Shown piece after piece: positions 1-7,002 of a DNA stretch of 9,747 nt. Position numbers and translations under genes: made by a program. Each line of letters starts with the position of its first letter. The first letter of the stretch is position 1. Below the pieces are notes generated by a model, which did no database searches, had not been told where the DNA came from, and saw only the letters and a list, made by a program, of their open reading frames with translations. The stretch comes from Pseudomonadota bacterium (lineage in GTDB: Bacteria; Pseudomonadota; Alphaproteobacteria; Rhizobiales; Rhizobiaceae), in NCBI GenBank assembly GCA_003242525.1, contig QGUU01000061.1, positions 1 to 9,747 on the forward strand. Reading direction: 5' to 3'.

Positions 1-1797
1 AACCGCGTCGATCAGATCGTGCCGCGCGCCCTGGTCGCGAAGGTAGACCTTCAGGCGGTCGTGGAAGAAGGAGAGGAGATTCAGATTGCGGGCGTACCTC
101 ATGTCCTCCAAGGAAACGGGCGTTGCCGCTTCGATGTCCTCGGGGCGTAGATCCCCTTCCCAGTATCTAAGAAGAGGCCAGAGCCCTAAACGCACCCCAT
201 TCTCAATAATGATCCGGATCACGCCTAGTGCTGCACGACGCAGCGCATAGGGGTCCTTCGATCCCGTCGGCTTCTCGTCAATCGCCCAGAAGCCCACGAG
301 CGTGTCGAGCTTGTCGGCGAGCGCGACGGCGATCGAGACCGGATCGGTCGGCACCACGTCGGACGGGCCCTGCGGCTTGTAGTGCTCCTCGATTGCCGCG
401 GCGACGGACGGATGCTCGCCCTGCAGCAGCGCGTATTTGCGGCCCATCGCGCCCTGCAGCTCGGGGAATTCGCCCACCACCTCCGTCTGCAGGTCGGCCT
501 TCGCCAGCACCGCTGCGCGCTCCGCGAGGTCCGGCTCGGCGCCGACGATGGGCGCCAGTTCGCGGGCGAGCTTGGCGATGCGCTCCACGCGCTCGCCCTG
601 CGTGCCGAGCTTGGCGTGGAAGGTCACGTTCAGATGATCCAGGCGGGCCATGCGCTGGTCGAGCGGCCTGGAAAGGTCGAGGCCGAACTTTTCGGCGGAT
701 GCCTTGAGTGCATCGAGGTCAGGCAGGGCGGCCTGGTCGGTCTTCCAGAAATAGAGTGCATCGGAAAGGCGCGCGCGCACCACCTTGGCATTCCCCCGCG
801 CTATTCTTTCGCCTTCATCCGCCGCCTGGATATTCGCCGTCACGATAAAGCGGTTGGAAAGCTTCTCGGCCTCGCCCTGCGGCCGGGTGACGAAGCATTT
901 CTGGTTCGCGCGAATGGTAAGGCGGATGACTTCCGGCGGAATGGCAAGGAAATCCGGCTCGAACTCACCCAGAAGAACCACCGGCCATTCCACCAGGCCT
1001 GCGACTTCCTCCAGCAGGGCCTCGTCCTCCACCAATTCGAGTCCGTTGGCGAAGGCAAGATTCCTGGCGTCCGCAAGGATGATCTCCTTGCGCCGCTCGG
1101 CATCGATCAGAACCTTCGCCTCTTCGAGTCTGGCCGCATAATCGTCGAACCGCTTCACCGTGATCGGCCCGGGAGCGTGGAAGCGATGACCGTAGGTGAC
1201 ATTTCCGGAGCGGATGCCATCCACCTCGAAGTCGACCACGACCGGTTCCTCCGTTTCCGGTCCGAAGGTGCAGAGGATGGATTGCAGCGGGCGGACCCAG
1301 CGCAACGCCTCGCCGCCGCGCCCTTCGACGCCGCCATAGGAGCGACCCTTCGGCCCTGAAGCTGCGCCCCAGCGCATCGATTTCGGCCAGGGAAAGGCGC
1401 GGATGACCTGTGGGATCAGTTCCGCGATGATCTCCTGCGCCTCGCGTCCAGGCCGCACGATATGTGCGACGTAGAAATCGCCCTTCTTCGGGTCGGACTG
1501 GATCTGCGCATCAGCGACCGAAGACAGGCCCGCCTTGCGCAGGAAGCCCTGCACGGCCTGTTCCGGCGCCTTGGTGGATGGTCCCTTGATCTCCTCGCGC
1601 ACGTCCCGGGAACGGGCCGTCACGCCGCGTATGTTCAGCACCAGACGACGCGGTGTCCAGTACTCGCGCGCCGCCTCATAGGTCAGTCCGGCCTCGACCA
1701 GGCCATCCGCGACCATCTTTTTCAGGTCGCCGGCGGCCTTTCTCTGCATCCGTGCAGGGATTTCCTCGGAGCGAAGTTCGAGAAGCAGGTCTGGCAT
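1..1797 (-). CDS. glyS: Glycine--tRNA ligase beta subunit, partial (C-terminus beyond the left edge)
   Basis: Beta subunit of the tetrameric class II glycyl-tRNA synthetase, which charges tRNA-Gly in the cytoplasm; the alpha subunit GlyQ is encoded just upstream. I translated the minus strand from the ATG at 1797 to the window edge: 599 codons without a stop. Recognisable family stretches are the N-terminus [31 protein letters not shown] near residue 47, [11 protein letters not shown] near 134, [20 protein letters not shown] near 167, ANQKCFV near 297, and the conserved segment [15 protein letters not shown] near 435, followed by the HD-like core ([20 protein letters not shown]). The usual length is about 690-700 residues, so roughly the last 100, including much of the anticodon-binding domain, are missing because of the window, not a truncation. 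Oddities: a Gly-rich stretch at residues 148-164 and a patch of rare codons at about 145-235. The Shine-Dalgarno is weak (AAGAG). Product assignment is very sure. Confidence 0.97.
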   Translation of the reverse strand, partial: MPDLLLELRSEEIPARMQRKAAGDLKKMVADGLVEAGLTYEAAREYWTPRRLVLNIRGVTARSRDVREEIKGPSTKAPEQAVQGFLRKAGLSSVADAQIQSDPKKGDFYVAHIVRPGREAQEIIAELIPQVIRAFPWPKSMRWGAASGPKGRSYGGVEGRGGEALRWVRPLQSILCTFGPETEEPVVVDFEVDGIRSGNVTYGHRFHAPGPITVKRFDDYAARLEEAKVLIDAERRKEIILADARNLAFANGLELVEDEALLEEVAGLVEWPVVLLGEFEPDFLAIPPEVIRLTIRANQKCFVTRPQGEAEKLSNRFIVTANIQAADEGERIARGNAKVVRARLSDALYFWKTDQAALPDLDALKASAEKFGLDLSRPLDQRMARLDHLNVTFHAKLGTQGERVERIAKLARELAPIVGAEPDLAERAAVLAKADLQTEVVGEFPELQGAMGRKYALLQGEHPSVAAAIEEHYKPQGPSDVVPTDPVSIAVALADKLDTLVGFWAIDEKPTGSKDPYALRRAALGVIRIIIENGVRLGLWPLLRYWEGDLRPEDIEAATPVSLEDMRYARNLNLLSFFHDRLKVYLRDQGARHDLIDAV

Positions 1798-1830
1798 GGC
1801 GGGCTCTTGGCGAAGGACTGTTGCGGCGCG

Positions 1831-1859
1831 GCATAGCAAGTCGGCACGCCGCTGTCACG
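1831..1859 (-). promoter_or_regulatory. Putative sigma-70-type promoter for glyS
   Basis: On the minus strand CGTGAC (1854-1859) and CTATGC (1831-1836) are separated by exactly 17 bases, matching 5/6 and 4/6 positions of the rhizobial housekeeping consensus CTTGAC-N17-CTATAT. Transcription would begin near 1824, giving a leader of roughly 27 bases before the glyS ATG at 1797. It suggests glyS can be transcribed independently of glyQ, which lies 423 bp upstream. Found by eye; no experimental support. Confidence 0.45.
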
Positions 1860-2000
1860 CGTGGGGCCGGGAGCGGGAAAAATTTCGCCTGCTGTCGGGA
1901 CCGGGGCCGCTCTCGCGTCCTGGCAGCACAACCTCAATTGAACCGAATGACGCGCTGAAGCGACCAACGCTGCAGGCAGGGGATTATTGGGAAAACGGCC

Positions 2001-2207
2001 ATGAAGACCGCCTCATCATTGCTCCAGACCATGGCACTCGGCGCCTTGCTCGCAGCCCAGGTTCACGGCGCCCTTGCCATGCCGGGCGTAAGGCAGGCCC
2101 TGCGCATGATAGCGGGCCAGCCGACGCCGCCCATACTGTGCGTTGCCGCAATCCGGCTTGCAGCTACTGGAACCGGCACGCATGCGGCCGACGCATCCTG
2201 CGCCTGA
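2001..2207 (+). CDS. Possible small secreted protein (68 aa), weak call
   Basis: I do not recognise this protein. It is a 68-residue reading frame on the strand opposite to glyS and glyQ, in the spacer between them. The N-terminus looks like a Sec signal peptide: Met-Lys start, a hydrophobic stretch at about residues 6-20 (LLQTMALGALLAAQV) and a plausible cleavage site after HGALA at residue 26. The remaining roughly 42 residues contain two cysteines (positions 47 and 67), a proline pair and no known motif. Third codon positions are moderately GC-rich, less extreme than in the neighbours. There is no good Shine-Dalgarno; GGGAAAA about 6 bases before the ATG is the best available. It could be a real small periplasmic protein, a decayed gene or chance. 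Signal-peptide-like hydrophobicity is common in random GC-rich frames, so confidence is low. Confidence 0.3.
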   Translation: MKTASSLLQTMALGALLAAQVHGALAMPGVRQALRMIAGQPTPPILCVAAIRLAATGTGTHAADASCA

Positions 2208-2220
2208 CAGCGAAAGCGCG

Positions 2221-3132
2221 CTACGCCGCCAGCCCGCCAGCGTCGGTCTTGAGGAATGCCTCTCCGCAGGCCTTGGCCAGGTTGCGCACGCGCAATATGT
2301 AGCTCTGCCGCTCCGTGACCGAGATGACGCCACGCGCATCCAGCAGGTTGAAACAGTGCGAAGCCTTTATGCACTGGTCATAGGCGGGAAAGACAAGGCG
2401 GTGAAAGCCCGCTTCGTCCGGAGCCCCGGCGTCAAGCAATGACCGGCATTCCTTCTCGGCATCCTCGAAATGTCTGAACAGGCTTTGAGTGTCTGCATAT
2501 TCGAAGTTGTAGCGCGAGTATTCCTGTTCGGCCTGCAGGAAAACGTCGCCATAGGTGACCCTTTCCGTGCCCTCGCGGCCGTTGAAATTGAGGTCATAGA
2601 CATTGTCCACGCCCTGGACATACATGGCGAGCCGTTCCAGCCCATAGGTCAGTTCGCCCGCCACCGGCGCGCATTCTATACCGCAGACCTGCTGGAAATA
2701 GGTGAACTGGGAAACTTCCATGCCGTCGCACCAGCACTCCCAGCCCAGGCCCCAGGCGCCGAGCGTCGGGCTTTCCCAGTCGTCCTCCACGAAGCGAATG
2801 TCGTGCAGAAGCGGATCGATGCCTATGGCCTCCAGCGAACGAAGATAGACTTCCTGGAGGTCCGGCGGATTGGGCTTCAGGATCACCTGGTACTGATAGT
2901 AGTGCTGCAAGCGATTGGGGTTCTCGCCATAGCGGCCATCCTTGGGGCGGCGCGAGGGCTGGACATAGGCCGCATTCCACGGCCTCGGCCCCAAAGCTCG
3001 CAAGGTGGTCGCGGGGTGGAACGTACCGGCGCCAACTTCCATATCGTAGGGCTGCAGCACGACGCAGCCATAGTCCGCCCAGTAATTATGCAGGGTCAGG
3101 ATCAAGCCCTGAAACGAGCGGCTGGGATGCAT
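2221..3132 (-). CDS. glyQ: Glycine--tRNA ligase alpha subunit
   Basis: Alpha (catalytic) subunit of tetrameric glycyl-tRNA synthetase; with GlyS it activates glycine with ATP and transfers it to tRNA-Gly in the cytoplasm. From the ATG at 3132 the protein is 303 residues, the family's usual length. Visible family features: FQGLILTL near residue 7, the class II motif 2 region [20 protein letters not shown] (61-80), [22 protein letters not shown] (119-140), the motif 3 GLER at 164-167, and the conserved C-terminal ITERQ-like segment ([13 protein letters not shown]). The start is uncertain: the ATG at 3132 (MHPSRSFQG) gives the classic length but has no clear Shine-Dalgarno, while an in-frame GTG at 3156 would add VISELPAH, and some rhizobial homologues, from memory, begin with a similar LPAHM extension. 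The frame also runs open to an ATG at 3216, which lies upstream of the predicted transcription start and is unlikely. Confidence 0.97.
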   Translation of the reverse strand: MHPSRSFQGLILTLHNYWADYGCVVLQPYDMEVGAGTFHPATTLRALGPRPWNAAYVQPSRRPKDGRYGENPNRLQHYYQYQVILKPNPPDLQEVYLRSLEAIGIDPLLHDIRFVEDDWESPTLGAWGLGWECWCDGMEVSQFTYFQQVCGIECAPVAGELTYGLERLAMYVQGVDNVYDLNFNGREGTERVTYGDVFLQAEQEYSRYNFEYADTQSLFRHFEDAEKECRSLLDAGAPDEAGFHRLVFPAYDQCIKASHCFNLLDARGVISVTERQSYILRVRNLAKACGEAFLKTDAGGLAA

Positions 3133-3188
3133 GTGAGCGGGAAGTTCGGAGATCACGGCTGTCTCGGCAAGGTTCGGATGCCGCTTCT

Positions 3189-3217
3189 CCCTAGAGGGAG
3201 GGCCCGAATGCGTCAAG
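3189..3217 (-). promoter_or_regulatory. Putative sigma-70-type promoter for glyQ, with an inverted repeat on the -10 region
   Basis: On the minus strand a perfect CTTGAC (3212-3217) is followed after 17 bases by CTAGGG (3189-3194), fitting the rhizobial CTTGAC-N17-CTATAT pattern (6/6 and 3/6). Start of transcription would be near 3182, leaving a leader of 25-50 bases depending on the glyQ start used. The -10 lies within an inverted repeat, CTCCCT-AG-AGGGAG at 3187-3200, which has the shape of a repressor operator. Confidence 0.5.
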
Positions 3218-3300
3218 CAAAGCCGTCCGAACAGAATGGCGGAAGCGACGGCTATCCGATCCCGCGATACGATGTTAAGCCTTGTCGTTGGTGCTTATAC

Positions 3301-3306
3301 AGGAGG
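3301..3306 (+). promoter_or_regulatory. Strong ribosome binding site fixing the regulator's start
   Basis: A full AGGAGG lies 5 bases before the ATG at 3312. It decides between that start and the in-frame ATG at 3282, which has no such site and would place the AGGAGG inside the coding region. Confidence 0.85.
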
Positions 3307-3311
3307 TCGCC

Positions 3312-3614
3312 ATGATGACCGGACCCCTCTGCAAGGCCGCTCGCGTACTGGTCGAGGTCAGCCGCGCGAAACTTGCAACAGCCGCGAATGTCGATGAGCG
3401 GGTCATAGAGGCGTTCGAGCGCGGCATAGATACGCCTGACGGGGTCACAATCGCCGCCCTTCAGGCGGCGCTCGAAGAACTTGGCGCCGTCCTCATCCCG
3501 GAAGAAGGCTCGCAAGGGGTCGGGGTCCGGCTGAAGTTCAACCAGTCCATCACCCGGCGCCTTGGAACGCTGGAAAACGAGGGTGGGCTGACGGGCAAGG
3601 ACGACGTTCCGTAG
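3312..3614 (+). CDS. Small Cro/C1-type (XRE family) helix-turn-helix transcriptional regulator
   Basis: A 100-residue protein starting at the ATG at 3312 behind a perfect AGGAGG. Residues about 5-60 fit a Cro/C1-type HTH: first helix LCKAARVLVEVSR, then LATAANVDERVIEAFERG, where AxxANVDERVIEAFERG corresponds to the turn and recognition helix, then DTPDGVTIAALQAALEELGAVLIPE, the typical ending of the short one-domain regulators common in rhizobia. The C-terminal part (GVGVRLKFNQSITRRLGTLENEGGL) has no recognisable effector domain. The target is unknown. The gene is divergent from glyQ (179 bp between the starts) and convergent with the TPR gene (75 bp between the ends), so it is a single-gene unit. 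Possible targets are its own promoter or the inverted repeat at 3187-3200, but this is inference. I see no good promoter directly upstream. Confidence 0.88.
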   Translation: MMTGPLCKAARVLVEVSRAKLATAANVDERVIEAFERGIDTPDGVTIAALQAALEELGAVLIPEEGSQGVGVRLKFNQSITRRLGTLENEGGLTGKDDVP

Positions 3615-3638
3615 CATCCGCAACACCACCGCTGGCCG

Positions 3639-3688
3639 CATGGCCGGCGCCGGCGGCATTCATGGCCGGTCAAACCTTTCGCCGGCCA
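3639..3688. repeat. Palindrome-rich convergent intergenic segment, possible bidirectional terminator
   Basis: Between the stop codons of the HTH gene (3614) and the TPR gene (3690). It contains a perfect 12-base palindrome GCCGGCGCCGGC at 3643-3654, a 9-base direct repeat CATGGCCGG at 3639-3647 and 3661-3669 (spacing 22), and an inverted repeat TGGCCGG / CCGGCCA at 3663-3669 and 3682-3688 with a 12-base loop. The strong stem in a tail-to-tail spacer suggests a transcription end for both genes, but there is no T-run on either strand, so it is not a classical Rho-independent terminator. Confidence 0.45.
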
Positions 3689-3689
3689 C

Positions 3690-5462
3690 TCACCCCTTCG
3701 GTTCGGATGCCGATGGCTTGGGCTTTTGAACCTCCTGCGCCGTGTTCTTCTCCAGGGGCGGCAGGCCCTTCAGCAGTTTTTCCTGCACCGCAGAGAGTAC
3801 ATCGGGCTCAGGATTGAGGTCGCGGGCAGCGCGCCACTGGAAGGTCGCCTCCAGCTTGCGGCCGACACGCCAGTAGGCGTCACCGAGATGGTCGTTCAGC
3901 ACCGGGTCCTCGGGGCGCAGCGAAACGGCGCGCTCAAGCTCGCGCACGGCATCCTCGAAGCGGCCGAGCTTGTAGTAGGCCCAGCCAAGCGAATCGACGA
4001 TGTAGCCGTCGCTTGGCCGCAGGTCGACGGCCTTCTGGATCATCTCGAGGGCTTCCTTGAGGTTGATGCCCATGTCCACCCAGGAGTAGCCAAGATAGTT
4101 CAGCACCTGCGGCTGGTCCGGATAGAGCTCAAGTGCCTTCCTGAAGTTCGGCTCCGCCTTGGGCCATTCCTTCAATCGCTCATAGGCTATGCCCCGCTGG
4201 TAGAACACATTCCAGTTTGTCCTGGCCGGCTCCTTCAGCCGTTCGACGGCCCTGTCGTAGAGGGCGGCGGCGGAGCGATAATCCTCCCTGGAGGCATAGA
4301 CGCTGCCCAAGGCAAGATAGGTCCGCATGTCGTCCGGATGCGCGTCCACCAGCGCCTGCAAATGCTTGATCGCCTCGTCGGTCCTGTCGAGATCGGCCAG
4401 GTTGAGGCCAAGCTGGAGTTCGGCAACGTGCTTCAGCGGCGAGGTATCGGGTATGCGGCGATAAAGGTCGATTGCGCGCTGGCTATCCTTCAGTTGTTCG
4501 GACACTGCCGCAAGCTGAATCAGGGCGATATCGCTGTCTGGCCGCAGTGCCAGCGCATATTCGAGATAGAGCCGCACGAAAGGCTCGCCACCGCCGCGAT
4601 TGAGCGCGGTGGCGAGGTCGATCAGGATCTCGGCCGCGCCGTCGTCACAGTTGCGCAGGGGTGCGGCGACCTTCTCGCCCTTTTCTATTTTTTCACGCAG
4701 GGCGGCAATCTCGGGCTTGCCGGGGGCGAAAAGGTCGGCGCGCGCAAGCGCCTCCAGCGCTGCATCCTTGTCGCCCTGGCGTGAAAGGAAGGACGCGTAG
4801 GCCACGGCGTTGCGCATCCAGGTCTCCGGTGCCGCGCTACCCAACGCGGAATTGTCGAAAGTCGCCTTGTAGATTTCGCCGGCCTTCTCGTTCAGCCCGG
4901 AAAGATCCGCCATAAGCGCGCGATGATAGGATTTGAACAGGTCGAACCATTCCGGGCCGCGCAGCTTCTCGATGTGGCGCATGCCGTCGTCTGCATTGCC
5001 CGCACCCTGCATGGCCCAGCCGGTCATCACGCCCGAAATCAGTGTGTCGAGATCGGAAGACAGCGAGAGTTTCAACCAATATTGTGCCTTGTCGTAATCC
5101 TTCTTGCGGAAGGAATCGATTGCGAGCGCCAAGCGCGAGAACCGCTCGACCTCAGGCACTTCCTTCAGCTTGTCGGCATAGGGCAGCGATTCCTCGAAGC
5201 GGCCTTGCGCGACGAGCGCAAGCATGAGGCTCTGCTGAAGCGCAACGTCATTCGGTGCGAAGGCCAGCGCCTGCTTGTAGAAGGCAATGGCGTTGTCGAG
5301 ATCGTTGTCGCCCTCGGCGATACGGGCAGCGAGGTAGGCTCCCGAGAAAGACGTAATCGTCAGCGGCGCTTCGCCCTGCTTGGCAAGAGCCGTTTGGCCG
5401 GCAAGCGAGAGGGCCGTCACGAGTACCAGGCCTGAAACCCGGCGGAGCCATTTATGCCGCAT
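3690..5462 (-). CDS. Exported TPR-repeat protein (LbcA-like architecture)
   Basis: 590 residues from the ATG at 5462, chosen because AAGGGAA lies about 4 bases upstream and a Sec signal peptide starts there: MRHKWLRR, hydrophobic GLVLVTALSLAG, cleavage expected after residue 27 (TALA/KQ). No cysteine follows the hydrophobic core, so it is probably a soluble periplasmic protein and not a lipoprotein. The rest is helical repeats. A first TPR-like unit at about 38-71 begins SFSGAYLAARIAEGDNDLDN; clear TPRs follow at about 345-377, 379-410, 416-449, 451-485 (NYLGYSWVDMG), 487-518 (DSLGWAYYKLGRFEDAV) and 521-552 (NDHLGDAYWRVGR). The tail is Lys/Pro/Glu-rich. The last three repeats resemble Pseudomonas LbcA (PA4667), a TPR adaptor for the protease CtpA encoded beside lolB and ispE; that comparison is from memory. 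Expected role: scaffold for periplasmic protein-protein contacts. It follows the polyprenyl synthase on the same strand after 160 bp. Exact function unknown. Confidence 0.9.
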   Translation of the reverse strand: MRHKWLRRVSGLVLVTALSLAGQTALAKQGEAPLTITSFSGAYLAARIAEGDNDLDNAIAFYKQALAFAPNDVALQQSLMLALVAQGRFEESLPYADKLKEVPEVERFSRLALAIDSFRKKDYDKAQYWLKLSLSSDLDTLISGVMTGWAMQGAGNADDGMRHIEKLRGPEWFDLFKSYHRALMADLSGLNEKAGEIYKATFDNSALGSAAPETWMRNAVAYASFLSRQGDKDAALEALARADLFAPGKPEIAALREKIEKGEKVAAPLRNCDDGAAEILIDLATALNRGGGEPFVRLYLEYALALRPDSDIALIQLAAVSEQLKDSQRAIDLYRRIPDTSPLKHVAELQLGLNLADLDRTDEAIKHLQALVDAHPDDMRTYLALGSVYASREDYRSAAALYDRAVERLKEPARTNWNVFYQRGIAYERLKEWPKAEPNFRKALELYPDQPQVLNYLGYSWVDMGINLKEALEMIQKAVDLRPSDGYIVDSLGWAYYKLGRFEDAVRELERAVSLRPEDPVLNDHLGDAYWRVGRKLEATFQWRAARDLNPEPDVLSAVQEKLLKGLPPLEKNTAQEVQKPKPSASEPKG

Positions 5463-5551
5463 CTGTTCCCTTTCTGCTGGCAGGCCTCTGCCGGCCCCGC
5501 CGTGGAGGCGCATTCTTGGGTGCAAGCATGGCCATTTTGCGGTCACACTTC

Positions 5552-5587
5552 AATCCGCCCCTGATCACACAATCGCGTCAGCGGATT
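5552..5587. repeat. Inverted repeat between the polyprenyl synthase and TPR genes
   Basis: AATCCGC (5552-5558) and GCGGATT (5581-5587) form a perfect 7-base inverted repeat with a 22-base centre, in the 160-bp spacer upstream of the TPR gene and downstream of the polyprenyl synthase. It may be a protein binding site or a stem in the transcript end of the synthase gene. No T-run follows, and I could not find a convincing promoter for the TPR gene in this spacer. Confidence 0.3.
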
Positions 5588-5622
5588 AACAAAGCGCAAA
5601 CCATGGCGTTCCGCCGGGCGGC

Positions 5623-6639
5623 TCAGTTCACTCGGCTGATGCAGAAATCTATCACGTCGATCAGCGCGGCTTTCTGGGGCGTGGGCTCCAGAGGCGCCAG
5701 GGCATCGCGCGCGATCTCGCCGAAATGGCGGGCGCGGCTGATCGTATCGGCAATGGCGCCATAACGGGTCATCAGGCCTATGGCCTTTTCCAGCCCGGCA
5801 TCATCCACCCTGTGCTCTTCGATCGCTTCTTTCCAGAAGGCGCGCTCGGCCGAAGTACCGCGCCGATAGGCGAGAATCACGGGAAGCGTCACCTTTCCTT
5901 CGCGAAAATCGTCCCCGACATTCTTGCCGAGGTCCTTCGCCGAGCCTCCATAGTCAAGCGCGTCGTCTATGAGCTGGAAGGCAAGCCCGAGATTCATTCC
6001 ATAGGACCGCAGCGCCGCGCGATCGGCCCTCGATGCACCGGCGATCACCGGCCCGACCTCCGCCGCGGCAGAGAACAGGGCGGCAGTTTTCGCCTTGATG
6101 ACGGCGAAATGTTCATCCTCGGTGGTTTCGAGGTTTTTGGCCGCCGCAAGCTGCATGACCTCGCCCTCGGCAATGATCGATGCGGCAGTGGAGAGAATGT
6201 CCAGCGCCTCAAGCGAGCCGACATCGACCATCATGCGGAATGCCTGCCCCAGCAGGAAATCGCCCACCAGGACGCTGGCCTGATTGCCCCAGATGGTGCG
6301 CGCCGTCTTTCTGCCCCGGCGCAGGTCGCTCTCGTCCACCACATCGTCATGCAGCAGAGTGGCCGTGTGCATGAACTCGACGCTCATCGCGAGCTTGACG
6401 TGGCCGTCGCCCTCGTAGCCGAACATCTGTGCGGCAGCCAGCGTCACCATGGGGCGCAAGCGTTTGCCGCCCGACGAGATGAGGTGGTTGGCGACTTCGG
6501 GAATCATCTCGACATCCGAGCCTGCCCTGGCCAGTATCAGTTCGTTGACACGCGCCATGTCAGTCGCGGTGAGGTCGATAAGCTGCTTGATGGAGGGGGC
6601 TTCCCGCTTTCCATCCCCGAGATTGACAACGACACCCAC
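5623..6639 (-). CDS. Long-chain all-trans polyprenyl diphosphate synthase (octa-/decaprenyl type)
   Basis: Extends farnesyl or geranylgeranyl diphosphate with isopentenyl diphosphate to build the ubiquinone side chain; cytoplasmic, IspB/DdsA family. 338 residues from a GTG start at 6639, preceded by GGAG with a 7-8 base spacer; the N-terminus then reads VGVVVNLGDGKRE, as in rhizobial homologues. Diagnostic motifs: GGKRLRP (57-63) for diphosphate binding, first Asp-rich motif LLHDDVVDE with D98, D99, D102, then RRGRKTA, GEVMQL (159-164), KTAALF (184-189), second Asp-rich motif FQLIDDALDY with D225, D226, D229, and GKNVGDDFREGKVTLP. All catalytic residues are intact. Chain length cannot be read reliably from sequence; decaprenyl (ubiquinone-10) is the usual product in Rhizobiales. 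The frame stays open upstream to 7320, but that part is antisense to the DUF2007 and methyltransferase genes and not part of the protein. Confidence 0.95.
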   Translation of the reverse strand: MGVVVNLGDGKREAPSIKQLIDLTATDMARVNELILARAGSDVEMIPEVANHLISSGGKRLRPMVTLAAAQMFGYEGDGHVKLAMSVEFMHTATLLHDDVVDESDLRRGRKTARTIWGNQASVLVGDFLLGQAFRMMVDVGSLEALDILSTAASIIAEGEVMQLAAAKNLETTEDEHFAVIKAKTAALFSAAAEVGPVIAGASRADRAALRSYGMNLGLAFQLIDDALDYGGSAKDLGKNVGDDFREGKVTLPVILAYRRGTSAERAFWKEAIEEHRVDDAGLEKAIGLMTRYGAIADTISRARHFGEIARDALAPLEPTPQKAALIDVIDFCISRVN

Positions 6640-6686
6640 CGCAATACTCCGTCCGATATGCGCGCCTGCGCCTTTCCCTCGCCAAA

Positions 6687-6715
6687 CTCTAGGCGCGCCC
6701 CGGAGAGCCGACAAG
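6687..6715 (-). promoter_or_regulatory. Putative sigma-70-type promoter for the polyprenyl synthase
   Basis: On the minus strand CTTGTC (6710-6715) and CTAGAG (6687-6692) are exactly 17 bases apart, 5/6 and 4/6 matches to the rhizobial CTTGAC-N17-CTATAT pattern. Transcription would begin near 6680, giving a leader of about 40 bases before the GTG at 6639. It lies in the 138-bp divergent spacer shared with the DUF2007 gene; I found no equally good promoter facing right. Confidence 0.5.
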
Positions 6716-6777
6716 AGGCGAATTGGCGCGGAATAGCGAGATTTACAACCGGACGCGGAACTGAAAGGGTCGGTTCC

Positions 6778-7002
6778 ATGATCGAACTCGTGCGCACCAA
6801 TGACCCCGTCATCATCTCCTTCATCGAAGCGCTGATGCGCGATGCCGGAATCGCCTTCATGGTTGCCGACCAGAACATGAGCGTGATGGACGGCTCGATC
6901 GGCATCCTGCCGCGACGCATTCTTGTCGAGGTGGAACGGGCCGACGAGGCGCGCCGCATCCTCACCGACGCCGGCATCGCCAAGGAGATGCGACCGAAAT
7001 GA
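6778..7002 (+). CDS. DUF2007 family protein (putative signal-transducing protein)
   Basis: 74-residue cytoplasmic protein. The sequence MIELVRTNDPVIISFIEALMRDAGI, then FMVADQNMSVMDGSIGILPRRILVEVERADEARRIL, fits the small DUF2007 fold (a ferredoxin-like alpha-beta domain found alone in many proteobacteria): an initial strand, a helix addressing several copies of a locus (LMRDAGI), and a final VEVERADEARRIL strand-helix. The biochemical role is unknown. AAAGGGT lies about 8 bases before the ATG. The stop overlaps the next start as ATGA (6999-7002), so translation of the methyltransferase is probably coupled to it. The same reading frame is open far to the left, but only as antisense to the polyprenyl synthase. 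Confidence 0.88.
   Translation: MIELVRTNDPVIISFIEALMRDAGIAFMVADQNMSVMDGSIGILPRRILVEVERADEARRILTDAGIAKEMRPK

Larger units (their letters stand above)
1798..2220. other. 423-bp glyQ-glyS intergenic region
   Basis: Spacer between the end of glyQ and the start of glyS. Besides the putative glyS promoter (1831-1859) it holds one weak candidate gene on the plus strand (2001-2207). I see no tRNA, no convincing Rho-independent terminator and no minus-strand reading frame with a recognisable protein. Several rhizobial genomes, as I remember them, carry a small hypothetical gene between glyQ and glyS; here nothing on the minus strand fits that. Confidence 0.6.

Noticed and set aside
382..1359. 325-codon open frame on the plus strand
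   Set aside because: It is fully antisense to glyS, which I translated without interruption and which matches its family throughout. Long antisense frames are expected from high GC at third codon positions.
2470..3315. 281-codon plus-strand frame
   Set aside because: Antisense shadow of glyQ with no recognisable protein.
3726..4784. 352-codon plus-strand frame
   Set aside because: Antisense to the TPR gene; the sequence reads as the reverse of conserved TPR segments and has no motif of its own.
5611..5621. CCGCC-C-GGCGG string just after the polyprenyl synthase stop as a terminator
   Set aside because: The loop would be one base (or a 4-bp stem with 3-base loop) and no T-run follows; too weak to call.
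5463..5622. Promoter of the TPR gene in its 160-bp upstream spacer
   Set aside because: The best candidate (TTGAAG-N17-CATGCT on the minus strand) matches the -10 at only 3 of 6 positions; not distinguishable from chance.
5725..7002. 425-codon plus-strand frame that ends as the DUF2007 protein
   Set aside because: Only the part from 6778 resembles a real protein; the upstream part is antisense to the polyprenyl synthase with all its catalytic motifs. The frame simply happens to be open.
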